Source: Clostridiales bacterium (GTDB lineage: Bacteria; Bacillota; Clostridia; Oscillospirales; Oscillospiraceae). Taken from it: a stretch of 64,000 nt of DNA. The DNA lies in contig JAQXJB010000004.1 in NCBI GenBank assembly GCA_029008095.1, forward strand, positions 1-64,000, given 5' to 3'. The translations under genes were made by a program, and so were the position numbers. The notes under the pieces were generated by a model. The model made no database searches and was not told the DNA's origin. It saw only the letters and a list, made by a program, of their open reading frames with translations. This document shows, piece by piece, positions 42,927-51,568 of the stretch. How positions within the stretch are numbered: position 1 is the stretch's first letter; each line of letters starts with the position of its first letter.

Positions 42927-44117
42927 ATGAAGATCACAAAGGTAGACGTATTTCAGTTTCGCTGTGACGTCCCCATACCCAACCGCCCCGTAGGCTGCCG
43001 CATCTACACCGATGAGGGCATTTACGGCGACGGCGAGGGCTCCATGTCCTATGGCACCGGCTCCGAGGCCGCGTTCGGCATGATCGAAGCTCTGGCAAAC
43101 ATGATCATCGGCATGGACCCCCTTGACAACGAGGTCATCTGGGACAAGATGCACCGCGGCACATTCTGGGGACAGAGCCCCGGACCCGCCGTTTTCTCCG
43201 GCATGAGCGCCATAGACATCGCCCTCTGGGATATCAAGGGCAAGGTCTGCAACATGCCCCTTTACCGCCTGCTGGGCGGTAAGCAGCGCAAGGATCTGCG
43301 CTGCTATGCCAGCCAGCTGCAGCACGGCTTCAAGGGCTATCACGATTTCGCTTTCACCACGGACAAGTACGAGGAGGTTTCCAAGTATGTGGTGGACGAG
43401 CTGGGCTATGACGCCATCAAGATAGACTTTCTCACCTTCGACCGCGACCCCTCCCGCCCCCTGGGCAACGAACAGCGCCGCGGCCCCATGAGCCCCTACT
43501 ACGTTCAGCTCGCCGAGGAACGCGTGGCCGCCGTCCGCGAGGCCGTTGGCCCCAACGTGGATATAATCGTGGAGAACCACTCCAACCTGGACGCTCTCTC
43601 CGCCGTTCAGCTCGCCCGCGCCATCGAAAAGTACAACATTTTCTTCTTTGAGGAGCCCAACACTCCCTCTCCCAAAACAGCCAAGTATATCCGCGAAAAT
43701 GTAAATATCCCCATCGCCAACGGCGAGCGCATATTCTCCCGCTGGCAGTATGTTCCCTACTTTGAGGATATGTCCATTCAGATCGCCCAGCCCGACCTGA
43801 CAAGCTGCGGCGGCCTGACCGAGGGCAAGAAGATATGCGACATGGCGCACACCTATGACGTGGCCGTTCAGGCTCACGTCTGCGGCACGCCCCTCTCCAC
43901 CGCCCTCTCCCTGCACCTTGAGTCCTCCATCCCCAACTTTATCATCCATGAGCAGCACTGCGTATGCCTGCATCAGTACATGAAGGATCTCTGCATTCAT
44001 GATTATCAGCCCGTGAACGGCCGCTTCGTAACTCCCGAGCTGCCCGGCATCGGCAACGAGTGGACAGAGAAAGCCATGACCGAGGCCCGCATGAAGAAAA
44101 CCGTCACCAAGGAATGA
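42927..44117 (+). CDS. Enolase-superfamily (mandelate racemase/muconate lactonizing) dehydratase-like enzyme 1
   Basis: Protein of 396 aa with the capping domain (TKVDVFQFRCDVPIPNRPVGCRIYTDEGIYGDGEGSMSYG) and a TIM barrel carrying metal-ligand segments VDIIVENHS, FFFEEPNTPSPKTAK and PIANGERIFSRW, then HVCGTPLSTALSLHLE. The superfamily abstracts a proton alpha to a carboxylate; relatives dehydrate sugar acids. The KxK acid/base motif of racemases reads KID here, so dehydratase is more likely than racemase. ATG 42927 is fixed by AAGGAGG. It is close to the paralogue at 46140. Confidence 0.85.
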   Translation: MKITKVDVFQFRCDVPIPNRPVGCRIYTDEGIYGDGEGSMSYGTGSEAAFGMIEALANMIIGMDPLDNEVIWDKMHRGTFWGQSPGPAVFSGMSAIDIALWDIKGKVCNMPLYRLLGGKQRKDLRCYASQLQHGFKGYHDFAFTTDKYEEVSKYVVDELGYDAIKIDFLTFDRDPSRPLGNEQRRGPMSPYYVQLAEERVAAVREAVGPNVDIIVENHSNLDALSAVQLARAIEKYNIFFFEEPNTPSPKTAKYIRENVNIPIANGERIFSRWQYVPYFEDMSIQIAQPDLTSCGGLTEGKKICDMAHTYDVAVQAHVCGTPLSTALSLHLESSIPNFIIHEQHCVCLHQYMKDLCIHDYQPVNGRFVTPELPGIGNEWTEKAMTEARMKKTVTKE

Positions 44118-44158
44118 TCATTCCTTAAATATATTTTATAAAGAAAGGACAGAAAAAA

Positions 44159-45901
44159 ATGAAGAAGCATTTAGCGCTTATCCTCGCACTTGTTTTCATT
44201 GTTGCCCTGTTCGCCGGCTGCGGCGGCACCAACAACAGCAACACTGACAACACCAACAGCACCAACAATAACACCACCAACACCAACAACAACACTCCTG
44301 ACGGCAACGATCAGGAGAACAGCCCCTACAAGTTCGCCGCCGGCAAGTTTGCCACCGACGAACGCGGCGTAGCCACCGAAAAGTATGACTACGAACTGCC
44401 TTTCTGCACCACTGATGAGACCCTTACCTTCTGGACTGTCAGCTGGAACCCCGAGTACATTCCCGCCGATGGTTTTGACTCCATGCCCTTCCCCAAGGAG
44501 CTGAAGGCTCAGACCGGCGTCAATGTAGAGTACACCATCGTTACCAGAGACGCCATGCAGTCCAACTTCGCCGTTCTTCTGGCCGCCGATGACCTCTGCG
44601 ACCTCATGTGCCACGGCGCAAGCTACTATTCCGGCACCGTCAAGGAATCCGTTGAGGAAGGCTATTTTGTCAACATCTATGATTATCGCGAGTACTGCCC
44701 CAACTATATGTACGAGGCTGCTTACCGCGACCCCGATGATAAGGCCACCTATGCCGACGTATTCTATGAGGACGATTTTGTTTATTCCTTCTGGGATCTT
44801 TATGACGGCAAGGTCGTCAGCATGGGTCCCGTTGTCCGCAACGACTGGGTCGAGCAGGTCGGCATGACCCGCGAGGGCATCAAGACCTGGGATGATGTCT
44901 ATGATATGATGGTCGCAGTCAAGAACGCCGGTCTCTCTACCGCCCCTTGGCAGCTTATCAGCACCATTGAGATCTCCGGCGCCAAAATTTTCAGTGCCTT
45001 TGATACCGTTGGCTATACCGACACTGCCTCTCTCCAGCAGCCCTATCAGATCAACGGAGAGGTTCAGCTGCTCCACTCCAACCAGAATGACCTTGACCTT
45101 GTCACCTATCTCAACAAGTGCTGGAACGCCGGTCTCATCGATCCTGACTGGGCCGGCTGCGCCGACAACAACGCCTACATTCCCAAGGTAGACAACTGCG
45201 GCTTCTTCGCCACCACCACCTCCGGCATCATGACCCTCGAGAGCAACGGCACCGATCCCAACGCTGAATGGGTTACCATCCAGAAGCTGCTCAAGACAGA
45301 AGACCAGGTTCTCCATGTTGGCGAGGCTGCTTCCCGTAAGTCCTACGGCGAGACAAGCGTCAGCGCAAGCTGCGAGAACATTCCTCTTGCCATTACCTGG
45401 TGCGACTTCCGTTATTCCGACGGAGCATACAACCTCATCAACTACGGCGTTCAGGGTCACACCTGGGATTACAACGAGAACGGCGAGATTCGCCTGACCG
45501 ACTTCGTTCTGAATAATCCCGACGGCCTGTCAGCCACCTGGTGCCTGCTGCTTCACGGCCTGAACAATCTGGCTGACTGCGGTCTTGAGGACAGTAACCG
45601 CAAGCTGGCCTACGAAGGCGGCAGCAAGTATGTTGAGTTCGGTCAGATTTGGACTCTCTTCCAGTATGACGGCGCTTACGAGTGGCCTGCCGGTCTGAAC
45701 CTCAGCGACGAGGATCAGCAGGAGGTCAATGAACTTGCCGGCGACGTAGTCACCTATATCTCCGAGAACTTCACCGCCTTTGTTGACAACTCCAAGTCTC
45801 TCACTGAGTGGGATTCCTATGCAGCAGGTCTTTCCTCCATCGGCGGCGATGCCATAAAGGCCATCTATCAGGATACCCTGGACGCTTACTACGCAGCATA
45901 A
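44159..45901 (+). CDS. Extracellular solute-binding lipoprotein (family 1)
   Basis: Cluster-1 sugar-type binding protein of 580 aa. The signal peptide ends in VALFAGC (lipobox Cys about residue 20), followed by a Asn/Thr/Ser linker (GGTNNSNTDNTNSTNNNTTNT). The mature part begins ETLTFWTVSWNPEYIPADGFDSMPFPKELKAQTGVNVEY, typical of large LplA-like binding proteins for oligosaccharides. No ABC permease is nearby, so it must use permeases elsewhere. It is 42 bp after dehydratase 1 and probably in its operon. Confidence 0.87.
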   Translation: MKKHLALILALVFIVALFAGCGGTNNSNTDNTNSTNNNTTNTNNNTPDGNDQENSPYKFAAGKFATDERGVATEKYDYELPFCTTDETLTFWTVSWNPEYIPADGFDSMPFPKELKAQTGVNVEYTIVTRDAMQSNFAVLLAADDLCDLMCHGASYYSGTVKESVEEGYFVNIYDYREYCPNYMYEAAYRDPDDKATYADVFYEDDFVYSFWDLYDGKVVSMGPVVRNDWVEQVGMTREGIKTWDDVYDMMVAVKNAGLSTAPWQLISTIEISGAKIFSAFDTVGYTDTASLQQPYQINGEVQLLHSNQNDLDLVTYLNKCWNAGLIDPDWAGCADNNAYIPKVDNCGFFATTTSGIMTLESNGTDPNAEWVTIQKLLKTEDQVLHVGEAASRKSYGETSVSASCENIPLAITWCDFRYSDGAYNLINYGVQGHTWDYNENGEIRLTDFVLNNPDGLSATWCLLLHGLNNLADCGLEDSNRKLAYEGGSKYVEFGQIWTLFQYDGAYEWPAGLNLSDEDQQEVNELAGDVVTYISENFTAFVDNSKSLTEWDSYAAGLSSIGGDAIKAIYQDTLDAYYAA

Positions 45902-45910
45902 ACCGTTTTT

Positions 45911-45941
45911 CTCCGCTGTCCGGTACCCCCGGGCAGCGGAG
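45911..45941 (+). terminator. Hairpin after the binding-protein gene
   Basis: CTCCGCTGTCCG/CGGGCAGCGGAG forms a stem with one bulge. No T-run follows, so it may stabilise the 3' end or only partly terminate. Confidence 0.5.
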
Positions 45942-45946
45942 CGATA

Positions 45947-46115
45947 TTAAGGAAGCTCTGAATCAATACGTCTGCGGCATCTTGTGGAAAATTTTCGCGG
46001 CAATATCGTTGTGTTTTCTTGAAATAAACCCATTATTCCTGCAAAAACACGCCTCATTGCCACAAAAATTTTGCTCACAAGCTGCTCTTGCCGATTTATT
46101 CAGAGCTTCCTTTAA
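45947..46115. mobile_element. MITE-like palindromic element
   Basis: Outer arms GGAAGCTCTGAAT (45951) and ATTCAGAGCTTCC (to 46110) are flanked by TTAA on both sides. The inner halves also pair imperfectly (CTTGTGG-AAAATTTT...GGCAAT...GTGTTTT versus AAAACACG...ATTGCC...AAAATTTT...CACAAG), so the ~165-bp element is one long hairpin. No ORF is present. It lies between the binding-protein gene and dehydratase 2, whose SD (AAGGAG) follows 10-15 bp later. Confidence 0.75.
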
Positions 46116-46139
46116 CTCCAACTATAAGGAGCTGTCACA

Positions 46140-47324
46140 ATGAAAATAACAAAGGTTGAACTTTTTCTCTTCCACTGCGACACCACCGCTCCCGCAAAGC
46201 CTGTCGGCATACGCATGTATACCGACGAGGGCATTTACGGCGACGGCGAAGCCTCCATGTCCTACGGCAACGGAGCCGAGGGCGCATACGGCATGCTGGA
46301 AAGCCTCATTCCCCTGGTTCTGGGCATGAATCCTCTGGCCAACGAGGTCATCTGGGACAAGCTGCACAAGACCACCTTCTGGGGACAGAGCCCCGGCCCC
46401 GCCGTGTTCTCCGCCATGAGCGCCATAGACATCGCCCTCTGGGACATCAAGGGCAAGTATTACAACACTCCCCTGTATAATCTCCTCGGCGGCAAGTTCC
46501 GTAATGAGCTTCGCTGCTACGCCAGCCAGCTCCAGCTTGGCTGGGGCGCCGAGTATAATATGGCCTTCTCCAACGAGGATTACGCAGCTATGGCCAAAAA
46601 AGCCGTGGCTGACGGCTATGACGCCATCAAGGTCGACTTCACCTGCTTCGGAAGCGGTCCCCAGGACAGGATATCCCATCTCCAGCGCTCCGGACTGCTG
46701 GCCCCCAAAATGCTCAAGCTCATTGAAGGCCGCGTCGCCGCAACCCGCGAGGCAGTGGGTGAGGACGTGGACATTATCATAGAGAATCACTCCGGTCTGG
46801 ACGCGCTCTCCGCCGTTCAGATAGCCGAGGCAGTGGAGAAATACAACATTTTCTTCTTCGAGGAGCCCAACACTCCCTCCCCCAAGACGGCCAAGTGGAT
46901 AAGCGAGCGCACCCGCATCCCCATAGCAAACGGCGAACGCATCTTCTCCCGCTGGCAGTATTTCCCCTATTTTGAGGACATGTCCCTGCAGGTAGCCCAG
47001 CCTGACCTGACAAGCTGCGGCGGCGTGACCGAGGGCAAGAAAATATGCGACATGGCTCACGCCTATGACGTTTCCGTCCAGCTCCATGTCTGCGGCACGC
47101 CCCTTTCCACCGCCCTCTCCCTGCATCTGGAGTCTTCCATTCCCAACTTCGTGATTCATGAGCACCATGTAAACAATCTCCACGACCACATCAAGGATCT
47201 CTGCATCTACGATTACCAGCCCGTTAACGGCGTTTACACCGTGCCTGATCTTCCCGGAATCGGCAACGAGTGGAGCGAGAAGGCTCTCGCCACTCCCGAC
47301 CGGAAGAGCGTATTTGAACTCTGA
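46140..47324 (+). CDS. Enolase-superfamily dehydratase-like enzyme 2 (paralogue)
   Basis: 394-aa paralogue of the enzyme at 42927, sharing long identical runs (DEGIYGDGE, FWGQSPGPAVFS, EKYNIFFFEEPNTPSPKTAK, CGTPLSTALSLHLESSIPN). The same metal-ligand segments are present (IIIENHS, FFEEPN, ANGERIF) and the same KVD in place of KxK. The main differences are in the insertion around residues 135-190 (LGWGAEYNMAFSNEDY), which borders the active site, so the two may act on different sugar acids. AAGGAG lies upstream. An intervening MITE-like element may have separated it from the operon. Confidence 0.85.
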   Translation: MKITKVELFLFHCDTTAPAKPVGIRMYTDEGIYGDGEASMSYGNGAEGAYGMLESLIPLVLGMNPLANEVIWDKLHKTTFWGQSPGPAVFSAMSAIDIALWDIKGKYYNTPLYNLLGGKFRNELRCYASQLQLGWGAEYNMAFSNEDYAAMAKKAVADGYDAIKVDFTCFGSGPQDRISHLQRSGLLAPKMLKLIEGRVAATREAVGEDVDIIIENHSGLDALSAVQIAEAVEKYNIFFFEEPNTPSPKTAKWISERTRIPIANGERIFSRWQYFPYFEDMSLQVAQPDLTSCGGVTEGKKICDMAHAYDVSVQLHVCGTPLSTALSLHLESSIPNFVIHEHHVNNLHDHIKDLCIYDYQPVNGVYTVPDLPGIGNEWSEKALATPDRKSVFEL

Positions 47325-47385
47325 TTCTTCCACTCCTTTCTTCCTTTTCTTGACAGTACCGCAGAAGCAATGTGCGGAGCTGCCC

Positions 47386-47420
47386 CGCCGCCGTGTCCTT
47401 CAAAGGGCGCGGCGGAAAAC
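47386..47420 (+). terminator. Probable terminator after dehydratase 2
   Basis: CCGCCGC/GCGGCGG arms with a ~16-nt loop are followed by AAAACTTTTTGAG. Confidence 0.5.
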
Positions 47421-47458
47421 TTTTTGAGATTATTTGTATTTATGGGGAACATATGCCC

Positions 47459-47488
47459 TTGACCATTCGTCTAAACCCATGATATAGT
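47459..47488 (+). promoter_or_regulatory. Promoter for the SLH gene
   Basis: TTGACC, 18-bp spacer, TATAGT, about 30 bp before the SLH-protein ATG. Confidence 0.6.
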
Positions 47489-47518
47489 CCCAAAAGAACA
47501 TATTTTTAGGAGGATACC

Positions 47519-48565
47519 ATGAAAAACTTCAAGAAGATCATTGCACTGTTTCTCGCCCTGACTCTCTGCCTGGGTTCAGGCATCAGCGCCCTGGCATACA
47601 GTGACGATACCACCATGGCTCAGGCCGACGCGCTGAATACTCTCGGTCTTTTCCAGGGCTCCGACAAGGGCTACGAGCTTGACCGTGCCCCCAGCCGCCT
47701 TGAGGCGCTCATTATGCTCATCCGCCTCTCCGGAAAGGAGAACGAAGCTCTCTATTCTTGGGAGCCTCTGACCAGCCCTTTTACAGATGTACCCACCTGG
47801 GAGGGCGCCGCTGAGTACATAGCCTATGCTTACAACAACGGTCTCACCGACGGTGTGACCGACACTACCTTCGACCCCGACAGCCCCGCCACCGCTCAGA
47901 CCTTTGTCACCTTCGCGCTCCGCGCTCTCGGCTACACCGATGAGACCGTGTGGGATAACTGGGAGACCCTGGGCAGAGACGCCGGCATCATCACTGCTGA
48001 TACAGATCTCGCCAACTTCAAGCGCGGCGACGCGGTTCTCGTTTCCTACGCCGCTCTCAGCGCGAAGCTCGCCGGCAGCGACACCACTCTCAATGATTGG
48101 ATGCTTGATAACGGCATATACGGCGAGCTGGCATATAACGTTGCCCGCAGCATCGTTGGCTATCCCGTGACCGCCGAGTCCTCCATCATGGAGATCTACG
48201 GCAAGCTCTATGCCGGTCTTGAGAACGGAATTTCCCTCTCCAGACTTATGGCTACACCCTTCGACGCGGAAAGCGCAAGCTATTTTATCGGCGCATCTGA
48301 TCTGGACATCGTTGAGGGCTATGCCTGCGAGCCCATGATGAGTTCCGTCGCTCACTCCGTCTGCCTGGTAAGACTTGCCGAAGGCAGCGACATTGAGGCC
48401 GCAAAGACCGCCATCCGCGAGAACGTGAACCCCAACAAGTGGATCTGCGTAGGTGTTGACCCTGCCAACATCCGCGTTGAGAACATCGGCAATCTCATTC
48501 TTCTGGTAATGGACAACAACAACTGCCAGCAGATCGCCGACGCCTTCCTGTCTCTTGCTCAGTAA
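47519..48565 (+). CDS. S-layer-homology protein with DUF4358-like C-terminus
   Basis: Exported protein of 348 aa. The signal peptide LFLALTLCLGSGISALAYS has a signal-peptidase-I-like AlaXAla end. SLH repeats follow (SRLEALIMLIRLSG...FTDVPTWEGAAEYIAYAYNNGLTDGVTDTTFDPDSPATAQTFVTFALRALGY, about residues 60-145), which bind cell-wall polymer. The C-terminal ~130 residues (VCLVRLAEGSDIEAAKTAIRENVNPNKWICVGVDP) resemble DUF4358. It overlaps the ribosome site region of the next gene (1-bp gap), so the two are co-expressed. Confidence 0.82.
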   Translation: MKNFKKIIALFLALTLCLGSGISALAYSDDTTMAQADALNTLGLFQGSDKGYELDRAPSRLEALIMLIRLSGKENEALYSWEPLTSPFTDVPTWEGAAEYIAYAYNNGLTDGVTDTTFDPDSPATAQTFVTFALRALGYTDETVWDNWETLGRDAGIITADTDLANFKRGDAVLVSYAALSAKLAGSDTTLNDWMLDNGIYGELAYNVARSIVGYPVTAESSIMEIYGKLYAGLENGISLSRLMATPFDAESASYFIGASDLDIVEGYACEPMMSSVAHSVCLVRLAEGSDIEAAKTAIRENVNPNKWICVGVDPANIRVENIGNLILLVMDNNNCQQIADAFLSLAQ

Positions 48566-48566
48566 A

Positions 48567-49712
48567 ATGAAGCGTCTCGCGGCGGTTACGCTGCTCCTTG
48601 CTCTGCTGCTCTGCGCCTGCGGCGGCCCGGCGAACACCATCCCGGATACGCCCTCCGCCCCTGTGTCCACCCCGGACGAAACGCCCCAGGCCACTCCCGA
48701 CACAGCTCCGGACAGCACACCGGATGCAACACCGGAGACAAGTCCCGAGGCCACCCCGGATGAAACACCCGAGGCCACCCCGGATGAAACGCCCCAGGCC
48801 ACTCCCGAGGCAAGCGCTGAGCCTACCCCGAAACCTACTCCGACTCCTGAACCCACTCCCGAGCCTACTCCCGAGGCGCCGGCAGGCCCCGTAGTTGATA
48901 AAAGCATACTTCTCAGCTTTGACGGAATGTATTTTGAGCCCCGCCCCGCCGTGGACGACGCCGCTGTTACCCGTCTGGCCGAAAAGATGACCTCCCTGCG
49001 GGACAGCTACTTCGCGGATAACAAGGTATATTACGCCATTGTTCCCGACAAAAGCTGGTATTTCCGGGACAAAACGGACAAGTATTTTGACCATAAGGCG
49101 ATTTGTGACAGCCTTGCCGCCCAGCTCTCCGGCTTCACCGCCATCGACCTGACGGATACTCTCAGCGGCTCTGACTACTATGTCACCGACCCCCATTGGC
49201 GGCAGGAAAAGCTTTCGTCCGCTGTTTCCGCCCTGTCCTCCGTCATGGGCTTCAGCTATACCAAGACCGCCTACACGACTCAGTCCGCGGGAAGCTTCGT
49301 CGGCACCTACGGCAGCAAGGCCGATGGCTTCGCTCCTGAGACCCTCTATTACCTCACCAGCGATGTCACCGAGGCCGCCAAGGTCAATAACTTCCAGCAG
49401 CCCGAATTCCGCAAGGTCTACGACTCCGCCAAGTTCAGCACCAACGGCTACGACTTTTTCCTCTCCGGTGCTACGCCCCTGACGGTCATTGAGAACCCCA
49501 AGGCCGCCGAAAAGCGCGAACTGGTCATTTTCCGCGACTCCTTCGGCTCCTCCATAGCACCGCTGATGCTGGAAAGCTACTCCAAGGTCACTCTCGTCGA
49601 CCTTCGTTACATGGTCAGCTCTCTGCTGCCAAATTATGTGGATTTTACCGGCGCGGACGTTCTTTTTCTCTACTGCGACGAGCTGGTAAACAGCAGCTTC
49701 CTGCTGAAATAA
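48567..49712 (+). CDS. DHHW/AlgX-like surface lipoprotein with Thr-Pro-Glu repeat linker
   Basis: Lipoprotein of 381 aa, start ATG 1 bp after the SLH stop. The signal peptide ends LLLCAC; then a ~75-residue linker of TPE/TPD-type repeats, a likely wall-spanning stalk. The C-terminal domain has DKSWYFRDK, YYVTDPHWRQEK (DHHW-like His) and VIFRDSFGSSIAPLM (SGNH-like Ser), so it resembles DHHW/AlgX proteins linked to polysaccharide O-acetylation. Coupling to the SLH gene suggests joint work at the cell surface. Confidence 0.8.
   Translation: MKRLAAVTLLLALLLCACGGPANTIPDTPSAPVSTPDETPQATPDTAPDSTPDATPETSPEATPDETPEATPDETPQATPEASAEPTPKPTPTPEPTPEPTPEAPAGPVVDKSILLSFDGMYFEPRPAVDDAAVTRLAEKMTSLRDSYFADNKVYYAIVPDKSWYFRDKTDKYFDHKAICDSLAAQLSGFTAIDLTDTLSGSDYYVTDPHWRQEKLSSAVSALSSVMGFSYTKTAYTTQSAGSFVGTYGSKADGFAPETLYYLTSDVTEAAKVNNFQQPEFRKVYDSAKFSTNGYDFFLSGATPLTVIENPKAAEKRELVIFRDSFGSSIAPLMLESYSKVTLVDLRYMVSSLLPNYVDFTGADVLFLYCDELVNSSFLLK
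48677..48885 (+). repeat. Coding tandem repeat (Thr-Pro-Glu/Asp)
   Basis: Degenerate repeats built on GAAACNCCCNAGGCCACNCCCGA within the lipoprotein linker. The unit ACGCCCCAGGCCACTCCCGA occurs twice exactly, so copy-number variation between strains is likely. Confidence 0.75.
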
Positions 49713-49717
49713 GCTTC

Positions 49718-49756
49718 AAGCCCGGACATGAACAATGTCCGGGCTTCATGTTTTAC
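49718..49756 (+). terminator. Intrinsic terminator
   Basis: The 12-bp stem AAGCCCGGACAT/ATGTCCGGGCTT with loop GAACA is followed by CATGTTTTACC. Confidence 0.85.
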
Positions 49757-49785
49757 CGTTACTGCCGCGTGAAGCACAATGCCGC

Positions 49786-49815
49786 TTGACACGCGCCGCC
49801 GTCAGCATATACAAT
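49786..49815 (+). promoter_or_regulatory. Promoter for the ROK kinase gene
   Basis: TTGACA, 18-bp spacer, TACAAT, with the ATG 33 bp downstream. Confidence 0.7.
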
Positions 49816-49847
49816 AAGGCAAAACAGAAAAATAAGGGTGATACCAT

Positions 49848-50729
49848 ATGATGAACATACTCGGCGTGGATGTGGGCGGTACATACGTCCGCATGGGGAC
49901 CTTAAGGGACGGCAAAATCGAAAACCTCGTCAAACGAAGCTCAGCGGAGATATTCTCCGCCCCCGGAGGCGCGGCGGCGGGACTTTCTCAGGCGCTGAAG
50001 GAATACGCCGGCGGCAAAAAATTCGCCGCAGCGGGCGTCTGCATACCCGGCACCGTCAGCCGGGACGGCGAGCGGGTGCTCAACGTGCCCAACATCCCGG
50101 GTCTCAATGACGTTCCCCTGCGGGACGCCCTCACCGACGCACTGGACGCGCCGGTATTCGTTGAAAACGACATCACCATGCTCACCACCGGAGACTCCCG
50201 CCGTCTCGGGCTTGAGCGCGGCGTGGTATTCGGCTGCTACATAGGCACGGGCCTCGGCGGCGCGGTGCTGGTGGACGGCAAGCTCCTGCGGGGCAGGAGC
50301 GGTCTTTGCGAGCCGGGTCATATCGCCATTTACGGGCTTGACCGTCCCTGCGGCTGCGGCAAGACCGGCTGCGCCGAGCCCTATGTGGCAGGCCGCGCCC
50401 TTGAGCATCTGCTGGCTGACAGATACCCTGGCCACAGCATTGCGGAGATATTTGACCTTATGAGCGATGCGGAGCTTAAGGAATATGTGGATATCCTCGC
50501 CCATCTTCTGGCCTCGGCGGTGCAGCTTCTTGACCCTGACGCGGTGATAATGGGCGGCGGCGTATGCGCTATGAGCGCCTTCCCCCGTGAGCTGCTGCTG
50601 GAACGGCTGGCCCAGCTTTGCATGGCTCCCGTTCCCGCTTCCACGCTGAATCTCCTCTATCCCGTCGTCTCCGACGCCTCCGGCGTTTACGGAGCGGCTG
50701 TATTCGCCCAGAACAGCCTGATATTATGA
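49848..50729 (+). CDS. ROK-family sugar kinase (glucokinase/allose-kinase-like)
   Basis: Cytoplasmic sugar kinase of 293 aa. The ATP site is LGVDVGGTYVRMG at the N-terminus; FVENDITML carries the catalytic Asp; CYIGTGLGGAVLVDGKLLRG and the zinc-binding ROK motif GHIAIYGLDRPCGCGKTGCAEPYVAG complete the signature. The adenosine site is VIMGGG. There is no N-terminal HTH, so it is an enzyme rather than a repressor. AlsK-type kinases have this layout, but the sugar is not assigned. It is monocistronic. Confidence 0.9.
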   Translation: MMNILGVDVGGTYVRMGTLRDGKIENLVKRSSAEIFSAPGGAAAGLSQALKEYAGGKKFAAAGVCIPGTVSRDGERVLNVPNIPGLNDVPLRDALTDALDAPVFVENDITMLTTGDSRRLGLERGVVFGCYIGTGLGGAVLVDGKLLRGRSGLCEPGHIAIYGLDRPCGCGKTGCAEPYVAGRALEHLLADRYPGHSIAEIFDLMSDAELKEYVDILAHLLASAVQLLDPDAVIMGGGVCAMSAFPRELLLERLAQLCMAPVPASTLNLLYPVVSDASGVYGAAVFAQNSLIL

Positions 50730-50748
50730 TCGTATATTCCGGGTTCAT

Positions 50749-50802
50749 TTAACCTCGATTTAACATTACTGCCGTACCTTTTTTACATCATGGGAATAGA
50801 AT
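50749..50802 (+). promoter_or_regulatory. PhoP-type box and promoter upstream of the two-component genes
   Basis: Direct repeats TTAACC (50749), TTAACA (50760) and TTTACA (50782) are phased at 11 and 22 bp, as in PhoP/PhoB boxes. A -10 TAGAAT (50797-50802) follows with no good -35. The hairpin ATATCCAT-ATAA-ATGGATAT (50801-50820) lies in the early leader. Autoregulation by the downstream pair is inferred. Confidence 0.65.
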
Positions 50803-50890
50803 ATCCATATAAATGGATATTTTATTCGATTTAAGACTTGCGTAGCAGCCGCGAACTATGGCACATTACGCAATCATGTGAGGTGATAAG

Positions 50891-51568
50891 ATGATCTATC
50901 TGCTTGAAGACGATGACAGCATCCGAAAGCTTGTCATATACACTCTTGAAAGCCAGGGCTACCGGGCCGAGGGCTTTGCCCGTCCCTCCGCCTTCTGGCG
51001 GGCTATGGACACCAACATGCCCGAGCTTATACTGCTGGATATCATGCTGCCCGAGGAGGACGGTCTGAGCATACTCCGCCGCCTGCGCTCCTCCGGTACG
51101 ACCAAAAATCTGCCCGTGATAATGCTCACCGCAAAGAACACGGAATATGACCGGGTCATCGGCCTTGACAACGGCGCGGACGATTTCATCTCCAAGCCCT
51201 TCGGCATGATGGAGATGGTCGCCAGAGTGCGCGCCGTGCTCCGCCGCACCCACCCCGCTGAGGAGAACGCGGCGGAATTCAGCATCGGCGAGCTTTACGT
51301 CTGCCCGGAGAAGCATATTGTGCGGGTTTCCGGAAACGATGTGCCTCTTACCCACAAGGAATTCGAGCTGCTCTGCCTGCTGCTGGATAGCCGCGGCCGG
51401 GTACTGACCCGCGACGTTATCATGGATAAAATATGGGACAGCGACTTTGACCGGGAAAACCGCACCGTGGACGTCCATGTCCGCACGCTTCGCTCCAAGC
51501 TCGGAGAGGCCGGAGCTTACATAGAGACCGTGCGCGGCGTGGGCTACAAAATAGGAGACGATAAATGA
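50891..51568 (+). CDS. OmpR/PhoB-family response regulator
   Basis: Two-domain regulator of 225 aa. The receiver domain has acidic pocket EDDDS, phospho-acceptor Asp in LILLDIMLPEEDGL (about residue 52), Thr in VIMLTAKN and Lys in DDFISKPFG. The C-terminal winged helix is TVDVHVRTLRSKLGEAGAYIETVRGVGYKIG. AGGTGAT lies upstream. It overlaps the kinase gene (ATGA) and is preceded by a Pho-box-like repeat, so a PhoP (phosphate-starvation) identity is plausible but not certain. Confidence 0.92.
   Translation: MIYLLEDDDSIRKLVIYTLESQGYRAEGFARPSAFWRAMDTNMPELILLDIMLPEEDGLSILRRLRSSGTTKNLPVIMLTAKNTEYDRVIGLDNGADDFISKPFGMMEMVARVRAVLRRTHPAEENAAEFSIGELYVCPEKHIVRVSGNDVPLTHKEFELLCLLLDSRGRVLTRDVIMDKIWDSDFDRENRTVDVHVRTLRSKLGEAGAYIETVRGVGYKIGDDK

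Noticed and set aside
48677-48885. Possible CRISPR-like direct repeat
   Set aside because: The repeats are codon-level Thr-Pro-Glu units within a gene, without spacers or cas genes.
47576-48907. Minus-strand ORF with Gly/Ser/Val repeats opposite the SLH and DHHW genes
   Set aside because: The apparent repeat protein is the antisense of the Thr-Pro-Glu linker; no start signal.
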